Part shown: positions 6,743 through 14,171 of the stretch, piece after piece
Layout of the letters: the number at the start of each line of letters is the position of its first letter
Position numbering within the stretch: the stretch's first letter is position 1
Origin: CAYVMP01 sp964452635
Lineage (GTDB): Bacteria > Patescibacteriota > Minisyncoccia > Phycocordibacterales > DATDWN01
Assembly: GCA_964452635.1 (NCBI GenBank)
Contig: CAYVMP010000005.1
Coordinates: 1-44,746 of the forward strand
Direction of reading: 5' to 3'
DNA: 44,746 bases
Made by a program: the position numbers and the translations under genes
The notes under the pieces: generated by a model
Database searches by the model: none
What the model saw: the letters and a program-made list of their open reading frames with translations, nothing else
What the model was told of the DNA's origin: nothing

Positions 6743-8510
6743 TCCCCTCATGTATTTGTTCGGTAAGATGTGGCACTACTCAGAGGGTAATCGTGGAAAC
6801 ATTGTGTTGTACTGGGTCATTTTTATTGTGGCCGAGTTAATCGATGTATTCTGCATGCCTATTGTATGGGCAAAAATGATGGACGTGATTACTCAACAAG
6901 GTATCACTTCATCAAGTATGAAGACGTTAAACATTCTTCTTGGGCTCGTTTTTGCTCGGACGATTGTCGTGTGGTCTCTTCATGGTCCAGCTAGACTTAT
7001 AGAATGCACCAATGCTTTCAAGGTTCGTGCAAACTACAGAAGATTTCTTACTAAAGGGCTTCTGACACTACCTCTTGAGTGGCATGTGGATCATCATTCG
7101 GGTGACACAATAGACAAAAGTGGCAAAGGAACGACTGCATTGTATGATGTATCGGAAGATTCTTTCCAGATCATCTACTCTGTTGTTCAGTTGGTAGCAT
7201 GTTATTGCATGCTCGTGTACTTCAGTCATTCGTCGGCGTACATTGTTTTGGTGATGATGTGTGTAAGCGCGTGGATTACCATGCGTTTCGACAAAATTCT
7301 CATCAAAAACTACAAAGAGTTGAACAGAAATGAGAACCAGATTTCCGAAAGTATATTTGATGCAGTGAGTAATGTCTCAACTGTCATTATTTTGCGAGTC
7401 GAGAAGTTGGTTTTCGATGCGATTATGCACAAAGTTGAAAAACCATTTGAGCTCTATAGACAGACCAATCGTCTGAATGAGACCAAATGGTTCCTGACAA
7501 GTGTCTGTTGCACCATAATGACAATCTCTGTCCTTGCTGTGTACTTTCGCCAACATATGGGGTCTTCGGCTGGTGTGCTCGTGGGGAGTGTGTATCTTCT
7601 CATCAACTACCTCAATAGGATTGCCGACTTGTTTTTCAGGTTTTGTTCCATGTATGGCGATATCATGAAGCGTAAGGCTCGAGTGATGAATTGCGAGGAG
7701 TTGACGACAGATTTCAAAACCGAAAGCTTTGCGAATCATGTATTACCAAAAGAATGGCAAAAACTTAGAATTGAGGATCTTAGTTTTTCGTATCACACGG
7801 AGGGTGTGGTTGATCTGCATCTGAAGGAAGTTTCGCTATCACTTGAACGAGGGGAACGTGTTGCCTTTGTTGGAGAATCTGGCAGTGGCAAAACAACTCT
7901 TCTTAAGGTTATGCGCGATCTCTATCACCCCCAGAGTCTTAATCTCTCTGTTGATGGACAAATAATCCCGCAAGGGTTTGAGGGTATCAGTCGAGCAATC
8001 GCACTTGTACCACAAAATCCTGAGATATTCGCCACAACTATCCTGAGTAATATTACTATGGGGGCTGACTATGATATGTCATTCGTTCACAAGTTCACCG
8101 ACATGGCATGCTTTACAGATGTCGTAGAAAATCTACCAAAACAATTTGAATCCTCTATCAAGGAAAAGGGAGTCAATTTGTCTGGTGGACAACAACAACG
8201 TCTCGCTCTATCTCGCGGACTTTTGGCCTGCCATGGTAAAGATATTGTGCTTCTTGATGAACCAACATCGAGCCTTGATACAATAACGGAGATGAAAGTC
8301 TACAGAGGCATTTTCCAAGGATTTCGAGGTCAGACAATTGTCTCGTCGATCCACAGGTTACATCTTCTCCCACTTTTTGATCGGATTTGTATGTTCGAAG
8401 GTGGAGAAATTATTGCATCAGGAACATTGAGTGAATTGTTGTCATCGTGTGCTCAATTTGAGGCATTGTGGCAACAGTACACCAACAATCAAGAATCTCT
8501 ACAACAGTAA
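6723..8510 (+). CDS. ABC exporter, fused permease/ATPase
   Basis: A 595-aa type I ABC half-exporter. The membrane domain (about residues 20-330, six helices) is followed by the ATPase domain with Walker A GESGSGKTT (about 384), signature LSGGQQQR (about 485), Walker B DIVLLDEPTSSLD (about 506) and His-switch SIHRLH. The signature and Walker motifs are intact, so it should be active, presumably as a homodimer. An AAGGAG Shine-Dalgarno sequence precedes the ATG and the start lies inside the upstream acetyltransferase gene. It differs clearly from the exporter at the window start, with under half of the residues alike by eye. Substrate unknown. Confidence 0.9.
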   Translation: MLKEKSNPLMYLFGKMWHYSEGNRGNIVLYWVIFIVAELIDVFCMPIVWAKMMDVITQQGITSSSMKTLNILLGLVFARTIVVWSLHGPARLIECTNAFKVRANYRRFLTKGLLTLPLEWHVDHHSGDTIDKSGKGTTALYDVSEDSFQIIYSVVQLVACYCMLVYFSHSSAYIVLVMMCVSAWITMRFDKILIKNYKELNRNENQISESIFDAVSNVSTVIILRVEKLVFDAIMHKVEKPFELYRQTNRLNETKWFLTSVCCTIMTISVLAVYFRQHMGSSAGVLVGSVYLLINYLNRIADLFFRFCSMYGDIMKRKARVMNCEELTTDFKTESFANHVLPKEWQKLRIEDLSFSYHTEGVVDLHLKEVSLSLERGERVAFVGESGSGKTTLLKVMRDLYHPQSLNLSVDGQIIPQGFEGISRAIALVPQNPEIFATTILSNITMGADYDMSFVHKFTDMACFTDVVENLPKQFESSIKEKGVNLSGGQQQRLALSRGLLACHGKDIVLLDEPTSSLDTITEMKVYRGIFQGFRGQTIVSSIHRLHLLPLFDRICMFEGGEIIASGTLSELLSSCAQFEALWQQYTNNQESLQQ

Positions 8511-8524
8511 AAATTAGTATTTTC

Positions 8525-8554
8525 AATCCCACTTTCTGAAAAGGAGGTGGGATT
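8525..8554 (+). terminator. Intrinsic terminator after the GNAT/ABC pair
   Basis: Stem AATCCCAC / GTGGGATT followed by TCATTTT. Confidence 0.65.
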
Positions 8555-8574
8555 TCATTTTGCACCATCTGATG

Positions 8575-8603
8575 TTGACTATTTACCAATAAAGGAGTAT
8601 TAT
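8575..8603 (+). promoter_or_regulatory. Promoter of secE-nusG-rplK
   Basis: TTGACT and TATTAT are separated by 17 nt. The predicted transcript starts near 8610, giving a leader of about 40 nt. Confidence 0.7.
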
Positions 8604-8614
8604 TGTAACCAAGT

Positions 8615-8632
8615 CCCCCCGAGGGGTTTTTT
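8615..8632 (+). promoter_or_regulatory. Leader hairpin before secE
   Basis: A C-run/G-run hairpin (CCCC-CCGA-GGGG) is followed by six T, 20 nt upstream of the secE ATG and just downstream of its promoter. It resembles a weak intrinsic terminator, so attenuation of the operon is possible. The stem is short (4-5 bp). Confidence 0.35.
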
Positions 8633-8651
8633 ACTAACTAAACAAATTATT

Positions 8652-8831
8652 ATGAGCCTTATTACATATCTTAAAGACACACAGGGTGAGTTGAAACACG
8701 TTAGTTGGCCATCACGCAACCAAGCAATCGTGTTTAGTATTGTTGTTGTCCTCATCTCTGTATTCGTATCGTTTTTCCTTGGGTTTTTTGATTATGTATT
8801 TAAACTTGTATTGCAGAAATTCGTTATCTAA
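8652..8831 (+). CDS. secE: Preprotein translocase subunit SecE
   Basis: A 59-aa single-helix SecE. It has the amphipathic segment YLKDTQGELKHVSWPSRNQA with the conserved W-P-S/T motif, then one membrane helix. SecE clamps SecY in the export channel. The ATG at 8652 is chosen because it gives the standard short bacterial SecE; upstream in-frame codons overlap the promoter and leader hairpin. It is followed by nusG, the usual neighbour. Confidence 0.93.
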   Translation: MSLITYLKDTQGELKHVSWPSRNQAIVFSIVVVLISVFVSFFLGFFDYVFKLVLQKFVI

Positions 8832-8863
8832 TTATTGATTATTGAACTTTTAATATATTCACC

Positions 8864-9409
8864 ATGTCAAAACAACAAATCCAAGAAGGGCGAAATTGGT
8901 ACGTGATTCACACATACGCAGGATATGAAAACGCAGTGATGCGTAATCTCAAACAGCGTATTGAGTCTTTGGGTATGGAAGACAAGATTTTCAACGTTAT
9001 TGTTCCAACTGAGAAGAAAATTAAAATCAAAGGCAACAAGCGTGTGGAAGAGGAGGAGAAAATATATCCGGGGTATATTCTCGTAGATATGATTGTAACT
9101 GACGACTCATGGTATGTGGTTCGAAACACTCCTCGTGTGACAGGGTTCGTGGGGTCAGGTGTGTATCCTGTGCCAATCGATCAGAAGGAGGTAGACGAGC
9201 TCTTTGCACGCATGAACACCGGCGGTGTGAAGCACAAAATTGACTTGTCTGTAAATGACAACATTGTTATCGTTGACGGACCATTCAAAGACCTTGAGGG
9301 TAAGGTAAATGAGGTTGATGAGGAGCGAGGTAAGGTTAAGGTGCTCGTGGCGATGTTTGGTCGTGAGACTCCGGTTGAGCTCGACTTTCTTCAAGTTAAA
9401 AAATCTTAA
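8864..9409 (+). CDS. nusG: Transcription termination/antitermination factor NusG
   Basis: A 181-aa NusG: NGN domain (NWYVIHTYAGYENAVMRNL..., KIYPGYILVDM, VRNTPRVTGFVG) and a C-terminal KOW domain (VNDNIVIVDGPFKDLEGKV... VAMFGRETPVELDFLQVKK). It binds RNA polymerase and links it to Rho or to the ribosome. TAATAT lies 7 nt before the ATG, so it may also have its own start in addition to read-through from secE. Confidence 0.97.
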   Translation: MSKQQIQEGRNWYVIHTYAGYENAVMRNLKQRIESLGMEDKIFNVIVPTEKKIKIKGNKRVEEEEKIYPGYILVDMIVTDDSWYVVRNTPRVTGFVGSGVYPVPIDQKEVDELFARMNTGGVKHKIDLSVNDNIVIVDGPFKDLEGKVNEVDEERGKVKVLVAMFGRETPVELDFLQVKKS

Positions 9410-9464
9410 GGTGTGGTGGTTTGCAATTTAGACACTTTTATATTAGAGTACAGGAACAAAAAAT

Positions 9465-9887
9465 ATGGCAAAGAAAATAACAAAAAAACTAAAACTCGTG
9501 ATTCCTGCAGGGAAGGCAAATCCTGCTCCTCCGGTTGGACCAGCACTTGGTCAGGCGGGTGTGAATATTGGCGAATTCGTCAAGCAGTTTAACGATGCAA
9601 CAGCAAAGATGATGGGGGATGTCGTGCCTGTAGAAATCTCTGTGTACGAAGACCGAACATTCTCATTCATTTTGAAGACATCTCCTGCGACCAACCTCAT
9701 TTTGAAAGCAATGGGCAAGGAAAAAGGTTCTGGCAAAAATGCAGTATCTAAGATCGGCTCTATCACAAAGGCTCAACTCAAAGAAATTGCTGAGAAGAAA
9801 ATGCCAGATTTGAATGCAAATGATATTGAAGCTGCTATGAAAATCATCGCAGGTTCAGCTCGAAGCATGGGCGTTGACGTGAAATAA
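9465..9887 (+). CDS. rplK: 50S ribosomal protein L11 (uL11)
   Basis: A 140-aa L11: the N-terminal domain with the proline-rich KLVIPAGKANPAPPVGPALGQAG and the rRNA-binding C-terminal domain ending in GSARSMGVDV. It forms the GTPase-associated centre base with the L10-L12 stalk. In most bacteria rplA follows directly; here the gene ends in a terminator and no rplA is found in the window. Confidence 0.98.
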   Translation: MAKKITKKLKLVIPAGKANPAPPVGPALGQAGVNIGEFVKQFNDATAKMMGDVVPVEISVYEDRTFSFILKTSPATNLILKAMGKEKGSGKNAVSKIGSITKAQLKEIAEKKMPDLNANDIEAAMKIIAGSARSMGVDVK

Positions 9888-9914
9888 TCTTATTTTAAAC
9901 TTACTCAAGTAAGT

Positions 9915-9949
9915 AACAAAAATCTCACGAAACTCGTGAGATTTTTGTT
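9915..9949. terminator. Strong intrinsic terminator after rplK
   Basis: A 16-bp stem AACAAAAATCTCACGA / TCGTGAGATTTTTGTT with a 3-nt loop; closes the secE-nusG-rplK operon. Confidence 0.9.
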
Positions 9950-10025
9950 ATCCATTCTTTATTCACCCCCACCCAGTATTTGCAGTTTTTACGTATCGTG
10001 ATATGGTGGTCGGTGGAGGTATTTT

Positions 10026-10445
10026 GTGGACAACATATTGGTTCTGTGTGTGAAAACTATTGATGAGCAACTCATGATAAGATTACGAGCAGTGAAGGGT
10101 GTGTGCCAGCATTGTCTCATTGTTTCAAAAGAATTGCGTGATTTTTTGGGTATTACATTTTCTGAACCCGACAAGGTTCTGTCTGATCAAAATATACATG
10201 CTCTGATCAGCGGACTTTCTATTTTTAATGCAGTTGGAATACTTCCGCGAAATTTGAATGGAAGTCTTGTTCCTGATAGAGACTTCTATTTTTTTGAAGC
10301 GGATTCCACAATAAACAATGGAAGAAACGCGCTTGTAACAGCTTACTTGGTCGAAAAGACTAATAGAAAATGTCATGTATACGCACTTGTTTTTGAGGAT
10401 GGTGTTTTTGAACGAAAACAAACCTTCCCTCCTCCCCGGCAATAG
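10026..10445 (+). CDS. Hypothetical protein, 139 aa
   Basis: A GTG start with a strong GGAGG about 7 nt upstream. The protein (MDNILVLCVKTIDEQLMIRL...) is soluble, with no membrane segment and with a Cys-X2-Cys-like CQHC near residue 30. I recognise no family. It has its own terminator overlapping the stop codon and stands at the start of the accessory block. The next two genes (nucleotidyltransferase and deaminase) begin after that terminator, so they are probably a separate unit. Confidence 0.65.
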   Translation: MDNILVLCVKTIDEQLMIRLRAVKGVCQHCLIVSKELRDFLGITFSEPDKVLSDQNIHALISGLSIFNAVGILPRNLNGSLVPDRDFYFFEADSTINNGRNALVTAYLVEKTNRKCHVYALVFEDGVFERKQTFPPPRQ

Positions 10446-10459
10446 CCGGGGTTCGTTTT
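10434..10459 (+). terminator. Intrinsic terminator overlapping a stop codon
   Basis: Stem CCCCGGC / GCCGGGG with loop AATA, then TTCGTTTT. The TAG stop of the upstream gene lies across the loop and stem. Confidence 0.8.
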
Positions 10460-10538
10460 AATACAATGAAAAAAACGCACTTTGTGAAGTGTTGGTGTTG
10501 AGACAAATGTGATATCACTATCTTGGAGGTTATTTGGA

Positions 10539-11174
10539 ATGGAAAATCGAAAAAAAGAAGCAATTTTCATTGCAGCTCAAGTCTACAGGGAATCTGTTTT
10601 TTTGAGTATGTTGAACCCTGAGGACAGGATTGTCATGGAAATGGACGATCTTGCGCGAATAGTAAAGTCTTTCAAAGATTTTGGTGCCAAGATTGTTTTA
10701 ACTATGGGGACATTCGATCTTCTTCACGTTGGGCATGGGCGATATATTCGAAAAGCACGCGAACAAGGTTCACTACTTATCGTTGGTGTCGATGATGATT
10801 TGAAGGCGAGAGGACGAAAGGGTGAAAATAGGCCAGCTGTTCCTTTTGACGAACGGGCTGAATTACTCACATATCTTCGTTGGGCAGATCTTGTTGTTAA
10901 AAAGGGAAGTACTGATGAAAAATGGCAAATGATAAGGATTGTGCGTCCCTATGTTCTGGTATGTGTAAAAGGTACATACACTCAAGAAGAGAAGGAATCT
11001 CTAAAAGAGTTTTGTGAGGAGCTTGTTGAGCTCGACAGGCAAGCCGAGACAAGCACAAGTGCCAAACTCAGAACCATTATTCTTGATGGTGCAGATACAT
11101 TTAAGGAAATCATGCTTCGTCGGTTACCAGATTTCGTTACGAGTTTGTATGATGAAATGAAGAGGGAGAGATGA
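10539..11174 (+). CDS. Nucleotidyltransferase of the cytidylyltransferase-like (RfaE C-terminal) superfamily
   Basis: A 211-aa protein with the nucleotidylyl-transferase core TMGTFDLLHVGHGRYIRKA (HxGH motif, about residues 61-75) and the late ETSTSAKLR (TSTS) motif that binds the nucleotide. The fold matches RfaE2/glycerol-phosphate cytidylyltransferase-type enzymes, which form an NDP-linked product and pyrophosphate. The first 50 residues are an added helical part. The ATG at 10539 has GGAGG 9 nt upstream; an in-frame GTG at 10509 lacks one. It overlaps the deaminase gene by 4 nt (ATGA), so both proteins are probably made together and may act on related nucleotides. The exact substrate is unknown. 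Confidence 0.8.
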   Translation: MENRKKEAIFIAAQVYRESVFLSMLNPEDRIVMEMDDLARIVKSFKDFGAKIVLTMGTFDLLHVGHGRYIRKAREQGSLLIVGVDDDLKARGRKGENRPAVPFDERAELLTYLRWADLVVKKGSTDEKWQMIRIVRPYVLVCVKGTYTQEEKESLKEFCEELVELDRQAETSTSAKLRTIILDGADTFKEIMLRRLPDFVTSLYDEMKRER

Positions 11175-12004
11175 AACTACTTGTCATGTATATTCCCGTT
11201 TTGCATGCAGGTTATGAGCGTTTTTTGCTGAAACATAGAGATGCTAGTGCACTCTTTATTTTCGGTAAGGAAACAATCTCTGCATTTTCTTCTCTCAAAA
11301 AGGATTTACGTTGTTTGGATCCAGAGCTGACAATTCTTTCTCTTCGAGCATGGAATATTTTTCCACGAATTGAAAATGTTGACTCTGTTTCTCAAGAAGA
11401 CCTACTGAATTTTTCAGAGATTGTGATGCCAGATGAGGTTGAATGTCATCTGTACGCAGAGAGGTGTTTAGATGGATGTAATGTCCTATTTGATTCTGTT
11501 TTATTGCGTTATGACAAGAAAAGGTCAGAGGCATCCTATATAGCAAGTGCCACGATGGTTAACTCTGAAGAGGCAGTGTTACTGATGGGGTTTGTTATCG
11601 AGGAATCAAAGAGGAGTCCGGATTGGTGGCTTCAGGTGGGTGCTTTGATTGCAAGAAACGGTGAAGTCCTTTTAATTGCTCACAACGAACACAAACCCAC
11701 TGACAGAGAAGTTTTGTTCGAGGGTGATCCTCGATCAAATTTTAGTAAGGGTGTTAGGGTGGAAATAACACTCGCGGATCATGCTGAAAGGGTGTTGATC
11801 GGTGAAGCTGCTCGTCAAGGGATTTCTTTGTTGGATACAGATATGTACATAACAACCTTTCCATGTGCAACATGTGCATACCAGATGGTACGGGCGGGGA
11901 TAAAAAGGTGTTTTTTCAAAGATGGTTGGGTACTGATGGATGCGAGTATTAAAACTTTCCGTCAGAATGGTGTTGAAGTGTTCCATGTAAAAACTCCGGA
12001 TTAG
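11171..12004 (+). CDS. Zinc-dependent deaminase of the cytidine/dCMP deaminase family with novel N-terminal half
   Basis: 277 aa. The C-terminal half (about 150-277) is a CDA-fold deaminase: HAE at residues 204-206 and PCATC at 231-235 provide the Zn ligands (His204, Cys232, Cys235) and proton shuttle (Glu206). The Tx(F)PC context and the Asp-rich insert resemble dCMP deaminases more than cytidine deaminases. The first 150 residues (MKLLVMYIPVLHAGYERFLL...) match nothing I recognise and may be a sensing or partner domain. It is translationally coupled to the nucleotidyltransferase. dCMP to dUMP would feed the nearby TS homologue, which is inference. Confidence 0.75.
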   Translation: MKLLVMYIPVLHAGYERFLLKHRDASALFIFGKETISAFSSLKKDLRCLDPELTILSLRAWNIFPRIENVDSVSQEDLLNFSEIVMPDEVECHLYAERCLDGCNVLFDSVLLRYDKKRSEASYIASATMVNSEEAVLLMGFVIEESKRSPDWWLQVGALIARNGEVLLIAHNEHKPTDREVLFEGDPRSNFSKGVRVEITLADHAERVLIGEAARQGISLLDTDMYITTFPCATCAYQMVRAGIKRCFFKDGWVLMDASIKTFRQNGVEVFHVKTPD

Positions 12005-12014
12005 CCGGAGTTTT
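11989..12014. terminator. Bidirectional terminator between convergent genes
   Basis: Stem AAAAACTCCGG / CCGGAGTTTT with loop ATTAG. The stop codons of both convergent genes lie in the loop (TAG at 12002-12004 on plus, TAA read from 12003-12001 on minus), so the two coding regions overlap by 4 nt inside the terminator. Confidence 0.85.
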
Positions 12015-12444
12015 CTTTATATCCTAGAGTGACTTTTATTTTTTCCGAATCCTCTCTTTTTTCTGAACCAACTAAAAAGTGGAAATGTAGATGGTCAAGA
12101 CTTGCATGGGTATACATCATGTTGCCGTTTCGAGAGAACTCAGAAAAACCCGGAGTCTGGAGGTGTTTTTCTAACCACTGAATCATTTTTATTTTTTCCG
12201 ACCATTCTTCATCAGAAAGTTCGGTCATTCGGGTTACGTGGCGTTTACTTATAATCAGGTAATGGTATCTACTGCCTTCGTATGGAAAGTCGTTTTTCAT
12301 TATAAACCAGTAATTTCCACTATAGATAATATCTGCGTGTGTATTTAATCGAGTACACAAATAACACACTCCTTCTTCTTCACATTTTTTCATTCTGCGC
12401 ATTTGTTCTTCGTTGCGAATTGTATCAAATCTCATGGTACTCAT
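12001..12444 (-). CDS. HIT-family nucleotide hydrolase/transferase
   Basis: A 147-aa protein with a HIT-type active site: HASLDHLHFHFLVG near residues 112-125 (HxHxH, the middle His being the nucleophile). YLIISKRHVTRMTELSDEEW is the conserved pre-motif strand and helix. CYLCTRLN near the N-terminus is a CxxC that could bind zinc as in some HIT proteins. HIT enzymes hydrolyse or transfer NMP groups from dinucleotides and nucleotide conjugates. No clear Shine-Dalgarno sequence; TATAAA lies 11 nt before the ATG. It is convergent with the deaminase gene and downstream of the TS gene, separated from it by a terminator. Confidence 0.85.
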   Translation of the reverse strand: MSTMRFDTIRNEEQMRRMKKCEEEGVCYLCTRLNTHADIIYSGNYWFIMKNDFPYEGSRYHYLIISKRHVTRMTELSDEEWSEKIKMIQWLEKHLQTPGFSEFSRNGNMMYTHASLDHLHFHFLVGSEKREDSEKIKVTLGYKENSG

Positions 12445-12491
12445 AGGGGTAGATGTTTATATAAGGTATATCAGTTTTTTTATAAAAAATA

Positions 12492-12515
12492 AAGTCGCTC
12501 ATCTCTGAGCGACTT
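12492..12515 (-). terminator. Intrinsic terminator after the thymidylate-synthase homologue
   Basis: Stem AAGTCGCTCA / TGAGCGACTT with loop TCTC; the T-rich tract is on the minus strand (A-rich 12482-12491 on plus). Confidence 0.85.
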
Positions 12516-12520
12516 GAAGG

Positions 12521-13429
12521 CTAGATTGCAACCGGAATGCCTTTTATGGCTGGATGCGGATTGTATTCTGAAAGCAAAAAATGTCTTGGTCTAAAATCAC
12601 GAATGTTTGTAATACCCAAACCCTCGTCTGTAAGGGTGAGTCTTGGTAATATTCGTGGTTCTCGATTAAACATTTCTTCGATACTATTAAGTTGGTTTGT
12701 GTATATGTGTGTATCGAAAAACGCATGAATGAATTCGTGTGGAATCAATTCTGTAACGTGACTTGTCATGAGAAGTAGTGCACCGTACCCAATCATATCA
12801 GCGGGAACTCCGACAGGGAAATCTGCTGATCTCTGTAACATCATCATACTTAGTTTTCCATTGATCACACGATAGAAAATCCAACCGTGGCAAGGAGAGA
12901 CAACGGCTTTTTGGAACCCACCCCGTCCAATCCAGAATGGAATCCATGGTGTCACGTGGTGTGTTCGAATGTGGGGATATTTTTTGAGCTGTTCAATAAC
13001 ATGCTCAATTTGATTGAATGTTTTCCCGTCTGGCATAGGGAAGTTGCACCACGCGGCGCCATATGAAGCGGGACCAAGGTTTCCTGTCGGAACTCCAATT
13101 TTCTGGCACTTTCTTTCCGTTACCCATTCTTCCCACCACGGGCAACCGAACTCATCTCTCAGAACACTGTGTTTGGTGACTCCATTGAGGAAGCCACAAA
13201 TTTCCCCAATCGCGCTTCTCCAAAACGGAATAGCTCTCTCTGTAATGAGTGGAACACCGTTTTTTAGCGGAAAATGCATGGAAGGTGGATGAATATATGT
13301 TCTGGCGGGAACGTCCTGAGGTGTGTTCTCGATGTCCTCACCGTGCTCAAGAATGAATCCAAGTGTTTGACGGTATTGAGTGTCGACCACTCTGTTTTTT
13401 TGAGGTAGGTAAATATCATTTACGCTCAT
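12521..13429 (-). CDS. Thymidylate synthase-family enzyme (ThyA fold), possibly dCMP-specific
   Basis: A 302-aa ThyA-fold protein. Catalytic Cys180 in SPCHGW, phosphate-binding Arg43 and the QRSADF arginine (200), Glu76, Asp203, and His241/Tyr243 in DTHIYTNQ align with ThyA; the C-terminus PHPAIKGIPVAI is the folate-closing tail. Two differences stand out. The GTGT loop after Arg43 is replaced by YIHPP. The residue aligned with E. coli Asn177 (LGLPFN) is Asp211 (VGVPAD); Asn to Asp at this position is known to favour dCMP over dUMP and is what dCMP hydroxymethylases carry. The adjacent DHFR gene argues for methylation, which consumes THF. AAGGA precedes the ATG. ThyA-type fold is certain; the substrate is not. 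Confidence 0.85.
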   Translation of the reverse strand: MSVNDIYLPQKNRVVDTQYRQTLGFILEHGEDIENTPQDVPARTYIHPPSMHFPLKNGVPLITERAIPFWRSAIGEICGFLNGVTKHSVLRDEFGCPWWEEWVTERKCQKIGVPTGNLGPASYGAAWCNFPMPDGKTFNQIEHVIEQLKKYPHIRTHHVTPWIPFWIGRGGFQKAVVSPCHGWIFYRVINGKLSMMMLQRSADFPVGVPADMIGYGALLLMTSHVTELIPHEFIHAFFDTHIYTNQLNSIEEMFNREPRILPRLTLTDEGLGITNIRDFRPRHFLLSEYNPHPAIKGIPVAI

Positions 13430-13461
13430 AAATTCCTTTCAATGTTCAATTTCTGTTGCTG

Positions 13462-13489
13462 ATACTAGCATTATTGTGAGTTGAGTCAA
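13462..13489 (-). promoter_or_regulatory. Promoter of the thymidylate-synthase homologue
   Basis: On the minus strand TTGACT, a 16-nt spacer and TAGTAT preceded by TGC (extended -10). A leader of about 25 nt with AAGGA follows, so this gene is not leaderless. Confidence 0.65.
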
Positions 13490-13500
13490 ATATAAAGAAT

Positions 13501-13524
13501 AGACCACGCTTACGTGCGTGGTCT
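13501..13524 (-). terminator. Hairpin over the DHFR stop codon
   Basis: Stem AGACCACGC / GCGTGGTCT with a 6-nt loop containing the stop codon. The following minus-strand tract is only moderately T-rich, so it may be a weak terminator. Confidence 0.6.
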
Positions 13525-14022
13525 GCGTGTGTACTCAACGATTCGAAATGGAAATTCATTTCGATCATTTTGTTCAAATCGAGCAATTTCTTTTTGTCTC
13601 CAGTCGCCTGTTTTCATTGTGGGGAACCATATGTCTCCGCTAACCTCAGTCTCAACATGAGTAATCAGCAAGCGACTTATGTGATCCAAAAAGTTATTGT
13701 ATACTTTGTTTCCACCACAGATATACATTTCTCTGTTTTTGTAAATTTTAAGAATATCGTCTGTGGAATGACGCACTTCACACCCTTCCATTTTCAATTG
13801 TTTGTTTCGAGACAGAACCACTGTTGTTCTGTTTTTGAGAGGGTGTCCGATTTTTCTCACAATTGATTCTTGGGTGATTCTACCGACCACCACAATTTTA
13901 TTGCGTGTGGTGTCTGCAAAATGTTTAAGATCATCCTTGAGTTCCCACGGAAGATCATTGTTTTTTCCAATACACCATTTTCGATCGACCGCGACGATTC
14001 CATTAATCATATGTGTGTGCAC
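13510..14022 (-). CDS. folA: Dihydrofolate reductase
   Basis: A 170-aa DHFR that regenerates THF from DHF with NADPH. Visible are GIVAVDRKWCIGKNNDLPW (substrate and NADPH loop), the catalytic acid Asp31 in ELKDDLKHF, VVVGRITQESI, the NADPH-binding TTVVLSRN and CGGNKVYNNFL. The GTG at 14022 is preferred because AGGAGG lies 6 nt upstream; the ATG four codons later would be 18 nt away. It is upstream of the TS homologue, but that gene has its own promoter. DHFR is needed only if a dTMP-type synthase oxidises THF, so the pairing suggests a working thymidylate cycle. Confidence 0.93.
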   Translation of the reverse strand: MHTHMINGIVAVDRKWCIGKNNDLPWELKDDLKHFADTTRNKIVVVGRITQESIVRKIGHPLKNRTTVVLSRNKQLKMEGCEVRHSTDDILKIYKNREMYICGGNKVYNNFLDHISRLLITHVETEVSGDIWFPTMKTGDWRQKEIARFEQNDRNEFPFRIVEYTRRPRT

Positions 14023-14072
14023 TATACACCTCCTTGTGCGATACTACACTTCAAAAACACTGAGGTCAATGT

Positions 14073-14078
14073 TATGAT
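14073..14078 (+). promoter_or_regulatory. -10 box, leaderless start of a 28-codon ORF
   Basis: TATGAT lies exactly 6 nt before the ATG at 14085. A weak -35 (TTCAAA) lies 17 nt upstream. Confidence 0.45.
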
Positions 14079-14084
14079 ATCCCA

Positions 14085-14171
14085 ATGCAACTAAAAGCAA
14101 CACAAGGTGTTGTAGATGTTGGTTCAAAAAATAGAGAGAGTGGATATTGTGGAAACCGAAGATATTTCTGA
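14085..14171 (+). CDS. Possible 28-aa leader peptide upstream of glyA
   Basis: An ATG frame of 28 codons (MQLKATQGVVDVGSKNRESG, then YCGNRRYF) follows a -10 box with the 6-nt spacing used by leaderless genes here. It ends 59 nt before the glyA ATG. It may be a leader peptide, a remnant of a lost gene, or chance. The intervening 59 nt contain CCTC/GAGG-type pairing and GGTGGG but match no riboswitch I can name. Confidence 0.25.
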   Translation: MQLKATQGVVDVGSKNRESGYCGNRRYF

